Source of the DNA: a virus
Reading direction: 5' to 3' (one strand)
DNA: 34,614 nucleotides
Virus record (IMG/VR): IMGVR_UViG_3300030329_005192
Coordinates: 1 to 34,614 of that record
Position numbers and translations under genes: made by a program. Below, in pieces: positions 12,021-17,026 of the stretch. The notes under the pieces are model-generated. The model searched no databases, was not told the origin of the DNA, and worked only from the letters and a program-made list of their open reading frames with translations. Numbering within the stretch: position 1 is the stretch's first letter; each line of letters starts with the position of its first letter.

Positions 12021-12068
12021 TGGTCGGGCCGGTGGGACTTGAACCCACGACCTCTTGACCCCCAGTCA
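12021..12068 (-). other. attP: attP core: 3' half of tRNA-Pro(GGG)
   Basis: Read on the minus strand this is the 3' part of a bacterial proline tRNA: TGACTGGGGGTCAAG (anticodon arm, anticodon GGG), a variable loop AGGTC, a T-arm GTGGGTTCAAGTCCCAC with perfect 5-bp stem, acceptor strand CGGCCCG, discriminator A and CCA. The upstream half of the tRNA is missing and the 5' side of the anticodon stem does not pair fully (GGTGA instead of an expected CTTGA), so identity to the host gene probably begins in the anticodon stem. It is positioned just downstream of int, the normal place for attP. The phage copy would restore the host tRNA on integration. Confidence 0.9.
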
Positions 12069-12134
12069 CCGAAAGAACGATCGCAAGCGTTTGTTTTAAT
12101 TGAGGTTTCTAGAAACAGTGGTCATGTGCACCTT

Positions 12135-12164
12135 TGCCAACGAATGCCAACGAATGCCAACGAC
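12135..12164 (+). repeat. Three tandem TGCCAACGAA repeats beside attP
   Basis: TGCCAACGAA at 12135-12144 and 12145-12154, then TGCCAACGAC at 12155-12164. Perfect 10-bp periodicity, one helical turn, places all copies on the same DNA face. They lie about 70 bp from the tRNA-identical core, opposite to the int side, so they are good candidates for integrase or excisionase arm sites. No gene is seen between 12006 and 12186. Confidence 0.6.
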
Positions 12165-12186
12165 ACCCCTAAGTCTAACAGGGTTT

Positions 12187-12339
12187 TCAACGCTTCCGCA
12201 GCAGCACAATCGCACGGGCCAACGCGGCGATCCACAGCACTCCTGCTGCGAGCAGAACGCAAAAGTCAGCCTCTGAGGCGATCGGCTGGCTCAGCCCGCC
12301 GCTGCCGAAGAGACGCGCCTCGACGCCGTGCTCAGGCAT
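12187..12339 (-). CDS. Small single-pass membrane protein
   Basis: 50 aa from ATG 12339, which overlaps the end of the upstream metalloprotease gene by eight bases and has GAGG at workable spacing. A hydrophobic segment FCVLLAAGVLWIAALARAIV (about 27-46) is followed by LLRKR, a positive cap suggesting N-out/C-in. Last gene of the leftward late operon. Could be a minor holin or antiholin, or an inner-membrane exclusion protein; nothing specific identifies it. Confidence 0.5.
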   Translation of the reverse strand: MPEHGVEARLFGSGGLSQPIASEADFCVLLAAGVLWIAALARAIVLLRKR

Positions 12340-12667
12340 GACTTGGGCCTCGATCTGCGAACGCTCGCTCCAGTCTGCCCAGCGTCCGGTAGAACCTGTC
12401 TGAGTGGTCTTCAGCGCCCGTCTCACGCCACGCAGCCTTGTCAGCCTCCAGAACGTGCGCCCATTCGTGCAGCAGGGTGTAGACGCTTGTGGAGCGCGTC
12501 ATGCCCTTTCGGATGCGAATCAAAACCGGAGCGTCCAAATACGTGACGCCCTCGCAATCCGAGAACTCCTTGGGCATCCGCTCGACGCGCAATCGGACGG
12601 GAACACCAACCGGAAATTCCTCGTGGAGCCACGCGTGAACTTCGTGCAGACGGTCGCGGACAGTCAC
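12332..12667 (-). CDS. HExxH zinc metalloprotease-like protein
   Basis: 111 aa from GTG 12667, overlapping the stop of the phosphoesterase (GTGA). Residues 61-75, SVYTLLHEWAHVLEA, contain the HEWAH zinc-binding helix (H67, E68, H71), and DHSDRFYRTLGRL (87-99) gives the downstream helix typical of SprT/Wss-like or toxin-type gluzincin-like small proteases, with a candidate third ligand around His88. A preceding beta region (VPVRLRVERM, DAPVLIRIRKG) fits the usual sheet before the active helix. No signal peptide, so it acts in the cytoplasm or the virion. Substrate unknown. The frame extends upstream but there it is out-of-frame translation of the phosphoesterase gene. Confidence 0.65.
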   Translation of the reverse strand: MTVRDRLHEVHAWLHEEFPVGVPVRLRVERMPKEFSDCEGVTYLDAPVLIRIRKGMTRSTSVYTLLHEWAHVLEADKAAWRETGAEDHSDRFYRTLGRLERAFADRGPSHA

Positions 12668-13728
12668 AGCCAAATTGGGCAGGTTGTGCCCCGGTCCAGA
12701 CGACCAGCGTGCAGCGTCGTAAACACCTGGGCGGGCGGCGTCGGTGACAGGCCCAGCGAGGCCGCGTAGGGGTCGAAGCCCACAGCGCTTGGATTCATCA
12801 GAATCGAGCCAAGATCCCAGAACTGGTGATGGTGGCCCAGCATGTACAGATCGGCCGGATACGCCTGCCGCCATCGGCTCACCGCTCGAAGCAGCGATGG
12901 CGCAATGCCGCCGATGCCGGAGCCGCCCCGCACACTGTCGCCGTGCGTAATGCAAAGCCGAAAGCCTGGGACGATCTCGACTGCGGCAAAATCGGTCTGC
13001 GGGATGTAGAAATCGACGCGCTTCTCGCCTGCCTCGTTGTAGTGGTCGGCCAGCCGCAGATACACGTCGGTTTCGTGGCTGTACCGAGCGTTCAGGCCGG
13101 GAGTTCGCTTGGCTGTCGTCCGGCCATGATTGCCGTCTACGCACGGGATGAGAATGCGCGGAATGTCGGTTGCCAGGAGCGAGTCGATGATTGTCCGCTT
13201 CAGGCGGTACGCGAAACGACTCGCCTCCAGAGGCGTCATCGGGCTGTCGCGCTCGCTCTTGGCGTGCAGCTCGCCCGTTATCATGTCGCCCATCAACGGC
13301 ATCACCAGCAGCGGCACTGGGCTGTCCAGCGCTTCCCGCTCAATCAGCCGGATCAGCCGGCGGATATAGGTCGCAACCTTCTCCTCTGCCTGCTCTAAAT
13401 TCTGCTCGTTGATCCCCCCAGTTTCCGCCAACGTGAAGGTCTGGTCGTAATGCTCGTCTGAGTGAGGCGCGATCGGAATAATCGCGTCCTTGCGCTCGCG
13501 CTTCTTGAGCTTGACGACAGGCGGCTTCGCAATGGCCTGCGCCAGCGCTTTACGCACCGCTAGGTGCTCCTCCAGCACGTCGACCGCTTTGTGCAGGTTG
13601 CGGTTCTCGGCCTTGAGGTCGGCCATCGTGCGCGCGTTCCGGCGAGCTTGGCGAGCGTTACCCAGCGCTTGCTCGCGCTCTTCCTCCTGCCGAAGCAGCT
13701 CGTCAACGTCAGGAATTTCGCTGCTCAA
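12664..13728 (-). CDS. Calcineurin-like metallophosphoesterase
   Basis: 354 aa. An N-terminal coiled coil (about 10-65: LLRQEEEREQ, LKAENRNLHKAVDVLEEHL) precedes a metallophosphoesterase core. Motifs in order: SDEH (90-93) in place of DxH, GDM (147-149), GNHGR (199-203), THGDS (261-265) and GHHH (298-301), which together give the two-metal site. The predicted start TTG 13728 lies in the last bases of the upstream gene with a weak ribosome binding site, so the true start may be further in. Such enzymes in phages range from DNA-end nucleases to nucleotide phosphatases. Placed in the late operon, not with replication genes, so a late or virion role is possible. Confidence 0.8.
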   Translation of the reverse strand: MSSEIPDVDELLRQEEEREQALGNARQARRNARTMADLKAENRNLHKAVDVLEEHLAVRKALAQAIAKPPVVKLKKRERKDAIIPIAPHSDEHYDQTFTLAETGGINEQNLEQAEEKVATYIRRLIRLIEREALDSPVPLLVMPLMGDMITGELHAKSERDSPMTPLEASRFAYRLKRTIIDSLLATDIPRILIPCVDGNHGRTTAKRTPGLNARYSHETDVYLRLADHYNEAGEKRVDFYIPQTDFAAVEIVPGFRLCITHGDSVRGGSGIGGIAPSLLRAVSRWRQAYPADLYMLGHHHQFWDLGSILMNPSAVGFDPYAASLGLSPTPPAQVFTTLHAGRLDRGTTCPIWL

Positions 13729-13963
13729 TCTTTCGGTCGACCCAATACTTCACGCTTTGAGTGGTAAAACTTTCTTCGCAACCTGTTGCCTCAAGAAACG
13801 CGCGCAGCAGACGAGCAAACGCCCTGCCCTCTCCCACATATCCTCGGTCAATCACATCCCAGAACAACTCCTGCACGTCGTTGCTTTGAGCCTCAAGCCA
13901 ACGCTGAAAACGCGTCGAAGACTCGGGCGCCGAAGCCGCCTCAAGAATGTCGTCAGCGTTCAC
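13709..13963 (-). CDS. Small helical hypothetical protein
   Basis: 84 aa from GTG 13963, overlapping the preceding stop (GTGA). Helical, with SNDVQELFWDVIDRGYVGEG in the middle and SVKYWVDRKI at the end, which hints at a small HTH-like DNA-binding fold, although no family is recognised. It overlaps the phosphoesterase start by 20 bases. Located between the lysis genes and the phosphoesterase. Confidence 0.5.
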   Translation of the reverse strand: MNADDILEAASAPESSTRFQRWLEAQSNDVQELFWDVIDRGYVGEGRAFARLLRAFLEATGCEESFTTQSVKYWVDRKIEQRNS

Positions 13964-14244
13964 GGCTCAAATGCCTCTGGGAAGCAGTAGAGCAAGAGCG
14001 TGCCCATCGCGAAAACCGCCGGGGCCGTCTCTGCGTCTACCTCGTCGATGAGCACCGAAAAGCTCTTCCACTCTTCAATGTTCCATCGCGGGCAATGCGG
14101 ATCACTCTCAGTTGTCGTCGCCAGCGTGCGACATCCTGGCAGCAGCAGCGCGCAGAGCATCGCGAGTAGGACGAGCTGCGCGGAGCCGTCGAACCGTCCG
14201 CGTTGTCTGCTTGAGCGAATCGCGAAGTTGTCGGTTCTCTTCAC
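13960..14244 (-). CDS. Candidate o-spanin (Rz1-like lipoprotein)
   Basis: 94 aa from GTG 14244 with AGGAGAG five bases upstream. A basic start, hydrophobic segment LVLLAMLCALL and the lipobox LLPGC (Cys about residue 38) mark an outer-membrane lipoprotein. The mature part is about 57 residues, with several prolines and two further cysteines. The start lies inside the reading frame of the i-spanin candidate (14108-14338), in another frame, the classical embedded Rz/Rz1 layout. It would fuse inner and outer membranes in the last lysis step of a Gram-negative host. Confidence 0.65.
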   Translation of the reverse strand: MKRTDNFAIRSSRQRGRFDGSAQLVLLAMLCALLLPGCRTLATTTESDPHCPRWNIEEWKSFSVLIDEVDAETAPAVFAMGTLLLYCFPEAFEP

Positions 14245-14338
14245 GCAACTCTCCTACCCGCGAAGCCAGCAGCCGCGCATGGAGGCCAAACCCGAGCGCA
14301 AGCCCTAGAGCCACGCACGAAATCGAAACAGCCCACAC
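14108..14338 (-). CDS. Candidate i-spanin (Rz-like)
   Basis: 76 aa. An N-terminal membrane anchor (VSISCVALGLALGFGLHARL) is followed by a coiled-coil periplasmic domain, RVGELREENRQLRDSLKQ and further basic heptads. This is the expected topology of an inner-membrane spanin. GTG 14338 is the first available start after the holin-like gene; its ribosome binding site is weak, suggesting coupled translation. It overlaps the lipoprotein gene 14244-13960 by 137 bases in a different frame. Confidence 0.65.
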   Translation of the reverse strand: MWAVSISCVALGLALGFGLHARLLASRVGELREENRQLRDSLKQTTRTVRRLRAARPTRDALRAAAARMSHAGDDN

Positions 14339-14347
14339 GGCGTGCTC

Positions 14348-14518
14348 TTACACCGCGCCGTCGCGAGCACCGATCAGGCCAATTCCAGCCAGAGCAGGAA
14401 GCAACCCGTTCATAATCGCGCCGCCCACGTCATTCCCAGAAAGCACCGCAGCCACCACAGTCAGCAACGCACCGCCCAACGTGAGAAATCCAGCAATCGT
14501 CGTCTTCTTGTTTTCCAT
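14348..14518 (-). CDS. Holin-like two-segment membrane protein
   Basis: 56 aa from ATG 14518 (GAGG five bases upstream). N-terminus MENKKTTIAGFLTL is charged, then two hydrophobic helices (about 8-25 and 34-50, GGALLTVVAAVL and IMNGLLPALAGIGLIGA), ending ARDGAV. Small size, two transmembrane segments and a location between the endolysin and spanin genes are typical of phage holins that time membrane permeabilisation. This specific assignment is by context rather than sequence identity. Confidence 0.65.
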   Translation of the reverse strand: MENKKTTIAGFLTLGGALLTVVAAVLSGNDVGGAIMNGLLPALAGIGLIGARDGAV

Positions 14519-14525
14519 CACAACC

Positions 14526-14903
14526 TCACGGGTCGAGCTCGACGTGCAGGTGCAGATTGCTCCGCGCGCCATGCACGACCACGTCGTAGTCGGGGCCAAG
14601 TAGCGAAGCCACATGCTTCGCCCAGATCCCGGCTGTGTTCACCCTGCTCTTTTCGTCGCCCTCGATGTGACGACAAGAAATGTCGATGGCGCGCAGTTCG
14701 CTGTGCAGGTCGCGTCGATCGCTAGAAGGACGCCACCCCTCCGTCACCCACAATTCAGGCCAGCCGAAACTGGCGCTGCCGCGACACGCGGCCCACACCA
14801 TGCTTGCGACCTCTGGACGAAAATGGGCGCCGTGCATCACCGCACCGCGCCCAATTGCAGACTCTTCGTCCCGCTTGAAGTGGATGCGGGGGCCAGATTT
14901 CAC
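14526..14903 (-). CDS. M15-type peptidase, candidate endolysin
   Basis: 125 aa from GTG 14903, which overlaps the preceding stop (GTGA) and has GGAG nine bases upstream; TTG 14909 is an alternative. LWVTEGWRPSSDRRDLHSEL then RAID gives the HxxxxAxD zinc-ligand pattern (His67, Asp74) and NLHLHVELDP at the end supplies the HxH (His118, His120) of LAS/M15 metallopeptidases. These enzymes cut peptidoglycan cross-bridge peptides. No signal peptide, so access to the cell wall requires the holin encoded next. Some virion proteins share the fold; lysis context favours endolysin. Confidence 0.75.
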   Translation of the reverse strand: MKSGPRIHFKRDEESAIGRGAVMHGAHFRPEVASMVWAACRGSASFGWPELWVTEGWRPSSDRRDLHSELRAIDISCRHIEGDEKSRVNTAGIWAKHVASLLGPDYDVVVHGARSNLHLHVELDP

Positions 14904-15280
14904 TTCCAACGGCTCCGAAACTCCGGGTCAATGTCTGACGGTTTTGCGACAAAAGCTGGAGTGTCCCAATAGGACATCGTGATTTCGGAGCTTGACGAGA
15001 TGTCCTCAGTCGCGCGCAACGCGTACACGTCGCCACCAACTCGCTCTAGCTTTGCGTTTGGCTTCTCCTGGTGATTGGCAAAACGTCCAAGCTCCGTGCG
15101 CTCCATGCCACCCACGCCACCATTCACCAACCCAGTGACAGCAGCGCCGATCAATTCACCCTTTCGGAATTCTCGAGCAGCAATCACGCCGCGCCCGTGA
15201 ATCGACGACTCGCCGACGACGTAGTCGCTACCTGTGCGCACTAGGTTTGCAGCAAACTGGAAGTCACGAGAAAGCGACAT
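14900..15280 (-). CDS. SET-domain protein (lysine methyltransferase fold)
   Basis: 126 aa. SSIHGRGVIAAREFRKGELI (25-44) is the characteristic SET opening (IHGxGVxAxxxFxxGExI); GRFANHQEKPNAKLE (65-79) corresponds to the SET NHxxxPN motif that binds SAM, and DVYALRATEDISSSSEITMS with Tyr104 (84-104) to the ARDIxxGEELTxxY end. Post-SET cysteines are absent, as in bacterial and phage SET proteins. No signal peptide. It sits directly upstream of the endolysin (GTGA overlap), an unusual place. It may methylate a host or phage protein late in infection, but target and activity are unknown. Confidence 0.75.
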   Translation of the reverse strand: MSLSRDFQFAANLVRTGSDYVVGESSIHGRGVIAAREFRKGELIGAAVTGLVNGGVGGMERTELGRFANHQEKPNAKLERVGGDVYALRATEDISSSSEITMSYWDTPAFVAKPSDIDPEFRSRWK

Positions 15281-15288
15281 CAGCCGCC

Positions 15289-15345
15289 TCAGTAGCCGCC
15301 AGGACGCGGCCGAGGGCGAGGCTTCGGCTTTTTCTTTTTCGGCAC
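15289..15345 (-). CDS. 18-aa Lys/Pro/Arg-rich micro-protein
   Basis: GTG 15345 shares a base with the stop of the upstream gene (TAGTG) and has an AGGAG motif eight bases before it. It codes VPKKKKPKPRPRPRPGGY and stops eight bases before the SET gene start, whose GAGG ribosome binding site overlaps its stop. Perfect packing with a good ribosome binding site argues for real expression of this extremely basic, proline-rich peptide; low-complexity composition and size keep confidence moderate. Confidence 0.45.
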   Translation of the reverse strand: MPKKKKPKPRPRPRPGGY

Positions 15346-15599
15346 TATTTCTTCTCCTTCACGAGGTCAATCAAAGCATCAACCTTTGTGTCGAGGCGAA
15401 TGACCGTGCGCGCAGTTGTCTCCAACTGCTGCCGGCCCTTTTCAATGCGCTTCTCAACCGCTTTGCGATCTTCGTCCAAGCGATTGATTCGAGTTTCCAG
15501 TTCACGCTGCTTGTGCGTCACGCGGTAAACGCCACCTCCACCGATCCCCAGAGCCGCCAACAGTGCGGCAAACACGTTAGTCACGGGATCGGAGGACAT
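15345..15599 (-). CDS. Small membrane-anchored coiled-coil protein
   Basis: 84 aa from ATG 15599; the longer frame back to 15665 has no ribosome binding site. A hydrophobic segment NVFAALLAALGIGGGGVY (8-25), then a long charged coiled coil (KQRELETRINRLDEDRKAVE and onward to residue 84). Topologically similar to XhlA-like haemolysins or i-spanins, so it may belong to the lysis module. It precedes the tiny basic peptide gene with a one-base overlap. No firm family. Confidence 0.5.
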   Translation of the reverse strand: MSSDPVTNVFAALLAALGIGGGGVYRVTHKQRELETRINRLDEDRKAVEKRIEKGRQQLETTARTVIRLDTKVDALIDLVKEKK

Positions 15600-15666
15600 C
15601 AGATTGAAAGCACCACCACTACGAAGTGCGCAAAGCTGAAGTCGCTGCAAGCAAGCCGCAAACACC

Positions 15667-15960
15667 TCACGGCGTTAGTGCCTCGCAATCGCGAAAGTTG
15701 GTCGAGTTGACCCAAGCATCAACTAAGCAAAACACAACATCGTCCTGCACGTCATCACATTCAATCTTGTCCGCGTTTTCGATTGAATACACTGGAAACT
15801 GGTCTACCCAATCGACGCAAGCGTAAAAAGGAGTGTCAAACTCACGCACTTCGTTTGTGATCGGCATTTTTTCGTCCAACACTGGCCCAAGCACCGCTTC
15901 GTTTGCAAATACCTGCAAGCTTAGGACGCTAAAAAAAAGCAACACAATCAACGTCCACAT
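15667..15960 (-). CDS. Exported acidic cysteine-containing protein
   Basis: 97 aa. Signal peptide MWTLIVLLFFSVLSLQVFA with likely cleavage before NEAV. The mature chain (about 78 residues) is acidic, with four cysteines (C48, C68, C78, C92, approximately), so it may form disulphides in the periplasm. Function unknown. It is the last of three consecutive genes with signal peptides and starts just after the stop of the second. Confidence 0.6.
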   Translation of the reverse strand: MWTLIVLLFFSVLSLQVFANEAVLGPVLDEKMPITNEVREFDTPFYACVDWVDQFPVYSIENADKIECDDVQDDVVFCLVDAWVNSTNFRDCEALTP

Positions 15961-15961
15961 T

Positions 15962-16552
15962 TCAATGCTCTACCCCGTAAACAAACGGCAGCATGGTTTC
16001 GCCGCCAGAGGCCACTCCGCAACTGCACGAGCCGCTGCTAGAACAACCGTCAGCGTTTGCAAACTGGATTCCCCATTGGGAACCCGCAGGAACCCGATGC
16101 GAAAACGATGCGGTTGCGACCGTGCCCGACGCCATTTCCCCAGTCAAAACAACCTCACTATCGGCGTATGCCGTTCCGTTAAGAAACAAGCGAGCTTTGC
16201 AGCCAAAATCGCTACTTCCACCGATTGCCGTGGACTGAACCAAAGTCAAACGAGTAAAAGTAATGTCTCGCGGGGTTCGCCGAATTTGATGCACTCCCCC
16301 AGTGCATGACACGGTGGTGGATAAATCCGTGGAAGACACCAAGTCAATGCAATCCGATCCAGACGCATATGTGTAGGTTCCCGCTGATTGCAACCCACCC
16401 TGAAAGCCGCTGCTTGTCAAAATTCGGTGAGTGCCAGATCCAAAAATCCGTGTTTCGTTGCCGCTCGTGCCGAGAACGGATTCTCCAGCATCCGACACCG
16501 ATGCCAAAAGCAAGCACACGCAAACCGCCGCCAGTAGCTTGCGCGCGATCAT
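15962..16552 (-). CDS. Exported beta-rich protein
   Basis: 196 aa. Signal peptide MIARKLLAAVCVCLLLASVS, likely cut after SDA. The mature sequence is rich in Ser, Gly and Thr with alternating strands (ITFTRLTLVQS, CKARLFLNGTAYADSEVVL, ATASFSHRVPAGSQWGIQF) and a GCSSSGSCSCG cysteine cluster near the C-terminus, suggesting a disulphide-stabilised beta sandwich. It resembles the beta domains of phage tail appendages, but a signal peptide is unexpected for a virion part. It overlaps the preceding gene by ATGA. Candidate surface or periplasmic protein expressed late in infection. Confidence 0.6.
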   Translation of the reverse strand: MIARKLLAAVCVCLLLASVSDAGESVLGTSGNETRIFGSGTHRILTSSGFQGGLQSAGTYTYASGSDCIDLVSSTDLSTTVSCTGGVHQIRRTPRDITFTRLTLVQSTAIGGSSDFGCKARLFLNGTAYADSEVVLTGEMASGTVATASFSHRVPAGSQWGIQFANADGCSSSGSCSCGVASGGETMLPFVYGVEH

Positions 16553-17007
16553 GGAGCGGCCTGCACTTTAACGGTCACAGTGTCAGAGCCGCCTGCCCCC
16601 GCGGTACACGAAATCCACACGAACGCAAACGTACCGTCAAACTGAATCATTTCAGTCGTACTCGACAGAGACACACTGTTGATCTGGGCGCCTACCGTCG
16701 AAAGATCGGCTGTGTCTGAGACTGAGTCGTTGCCCGCGTAGATGTCGCAACGGTACGTCGTACCAGTGCTCTGGCTCGAATCAAACGTCAGGTGCGTAAA
16801 TCCCGTGACTCGAGCGGCAATGTCGACGCTCGCTGCATCATCGCAGACGCCCGTTTCACTCGGCCCCTCGGCATCGCACAGCGTGTAAATTCGGACGCCG
16901 TTAAAAAGATCCGTCACAGCCGCAGCGGTAAACGCCTGGACTGGCACAGCCAATAAAAGCACCGCGACACCTACCGCGGTCGTTAGAAGTCTCTGGATTA
17001 CGTTCAC
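16549..17007 (-). CDS. Exported beta-rich protein
   Basis: 152 aa from GTG 17007, with AGGAGG eight bases upstream. Signal peptide MNVIQRLLTTAVGVAVLLLA with probable cleavage after VQA. The mature chain has about ten predicted strands, is rich in Thr/Ser/Val, and contains Cys residues in TLCDAEG, GVCDDA, YRCDIY and WISCTAG. It resembles the next gene's product in style but not obviously in sequence. It lies directly downstream of the large ejection-type protein. Role unknown. Confidence 0.6.
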   Translation of the reverse strand: MNVIQRLLTTAVGVAVLLLAVPVQAFTAAAVTDLFNGVRIYTLCDAEGPSETGVCDDAASVDIAARVTGFTHLTFDSSQSTGTTYRCDIYAGNDSVSDTADLSTVGAQINSVSLSSTTEMIQFDGTFAFVWISCTAGAGGSDTVTVKVQAAP

Positions 17008-17026
17008 AGCTCAACCTCCTTGAGCG

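Noticed and set aside
12021-12068. Functional tRNA-Pro gene
   Set aside because: Only the 3' half is present: no D-arm, no 5' acceptor strand and a broken anticodon stem, so it is an att site rather than a gene.
11931-12164. CRISPR array
   Set aside because: Repeats are only 8-10 bp, tandem or inverted with no spacers of constant length; they fit integrase arm sites. No CRISPR array was seen anywhere in the window.
12668-13144. Long N-terminal extension of the HEWAH protease frame
   Set aside because: Arg/Pro-rich low-complexity translation lying out of frame over the conserved core of the phosphoesterase; the GTGA overlap at 12667 is the more credible start.
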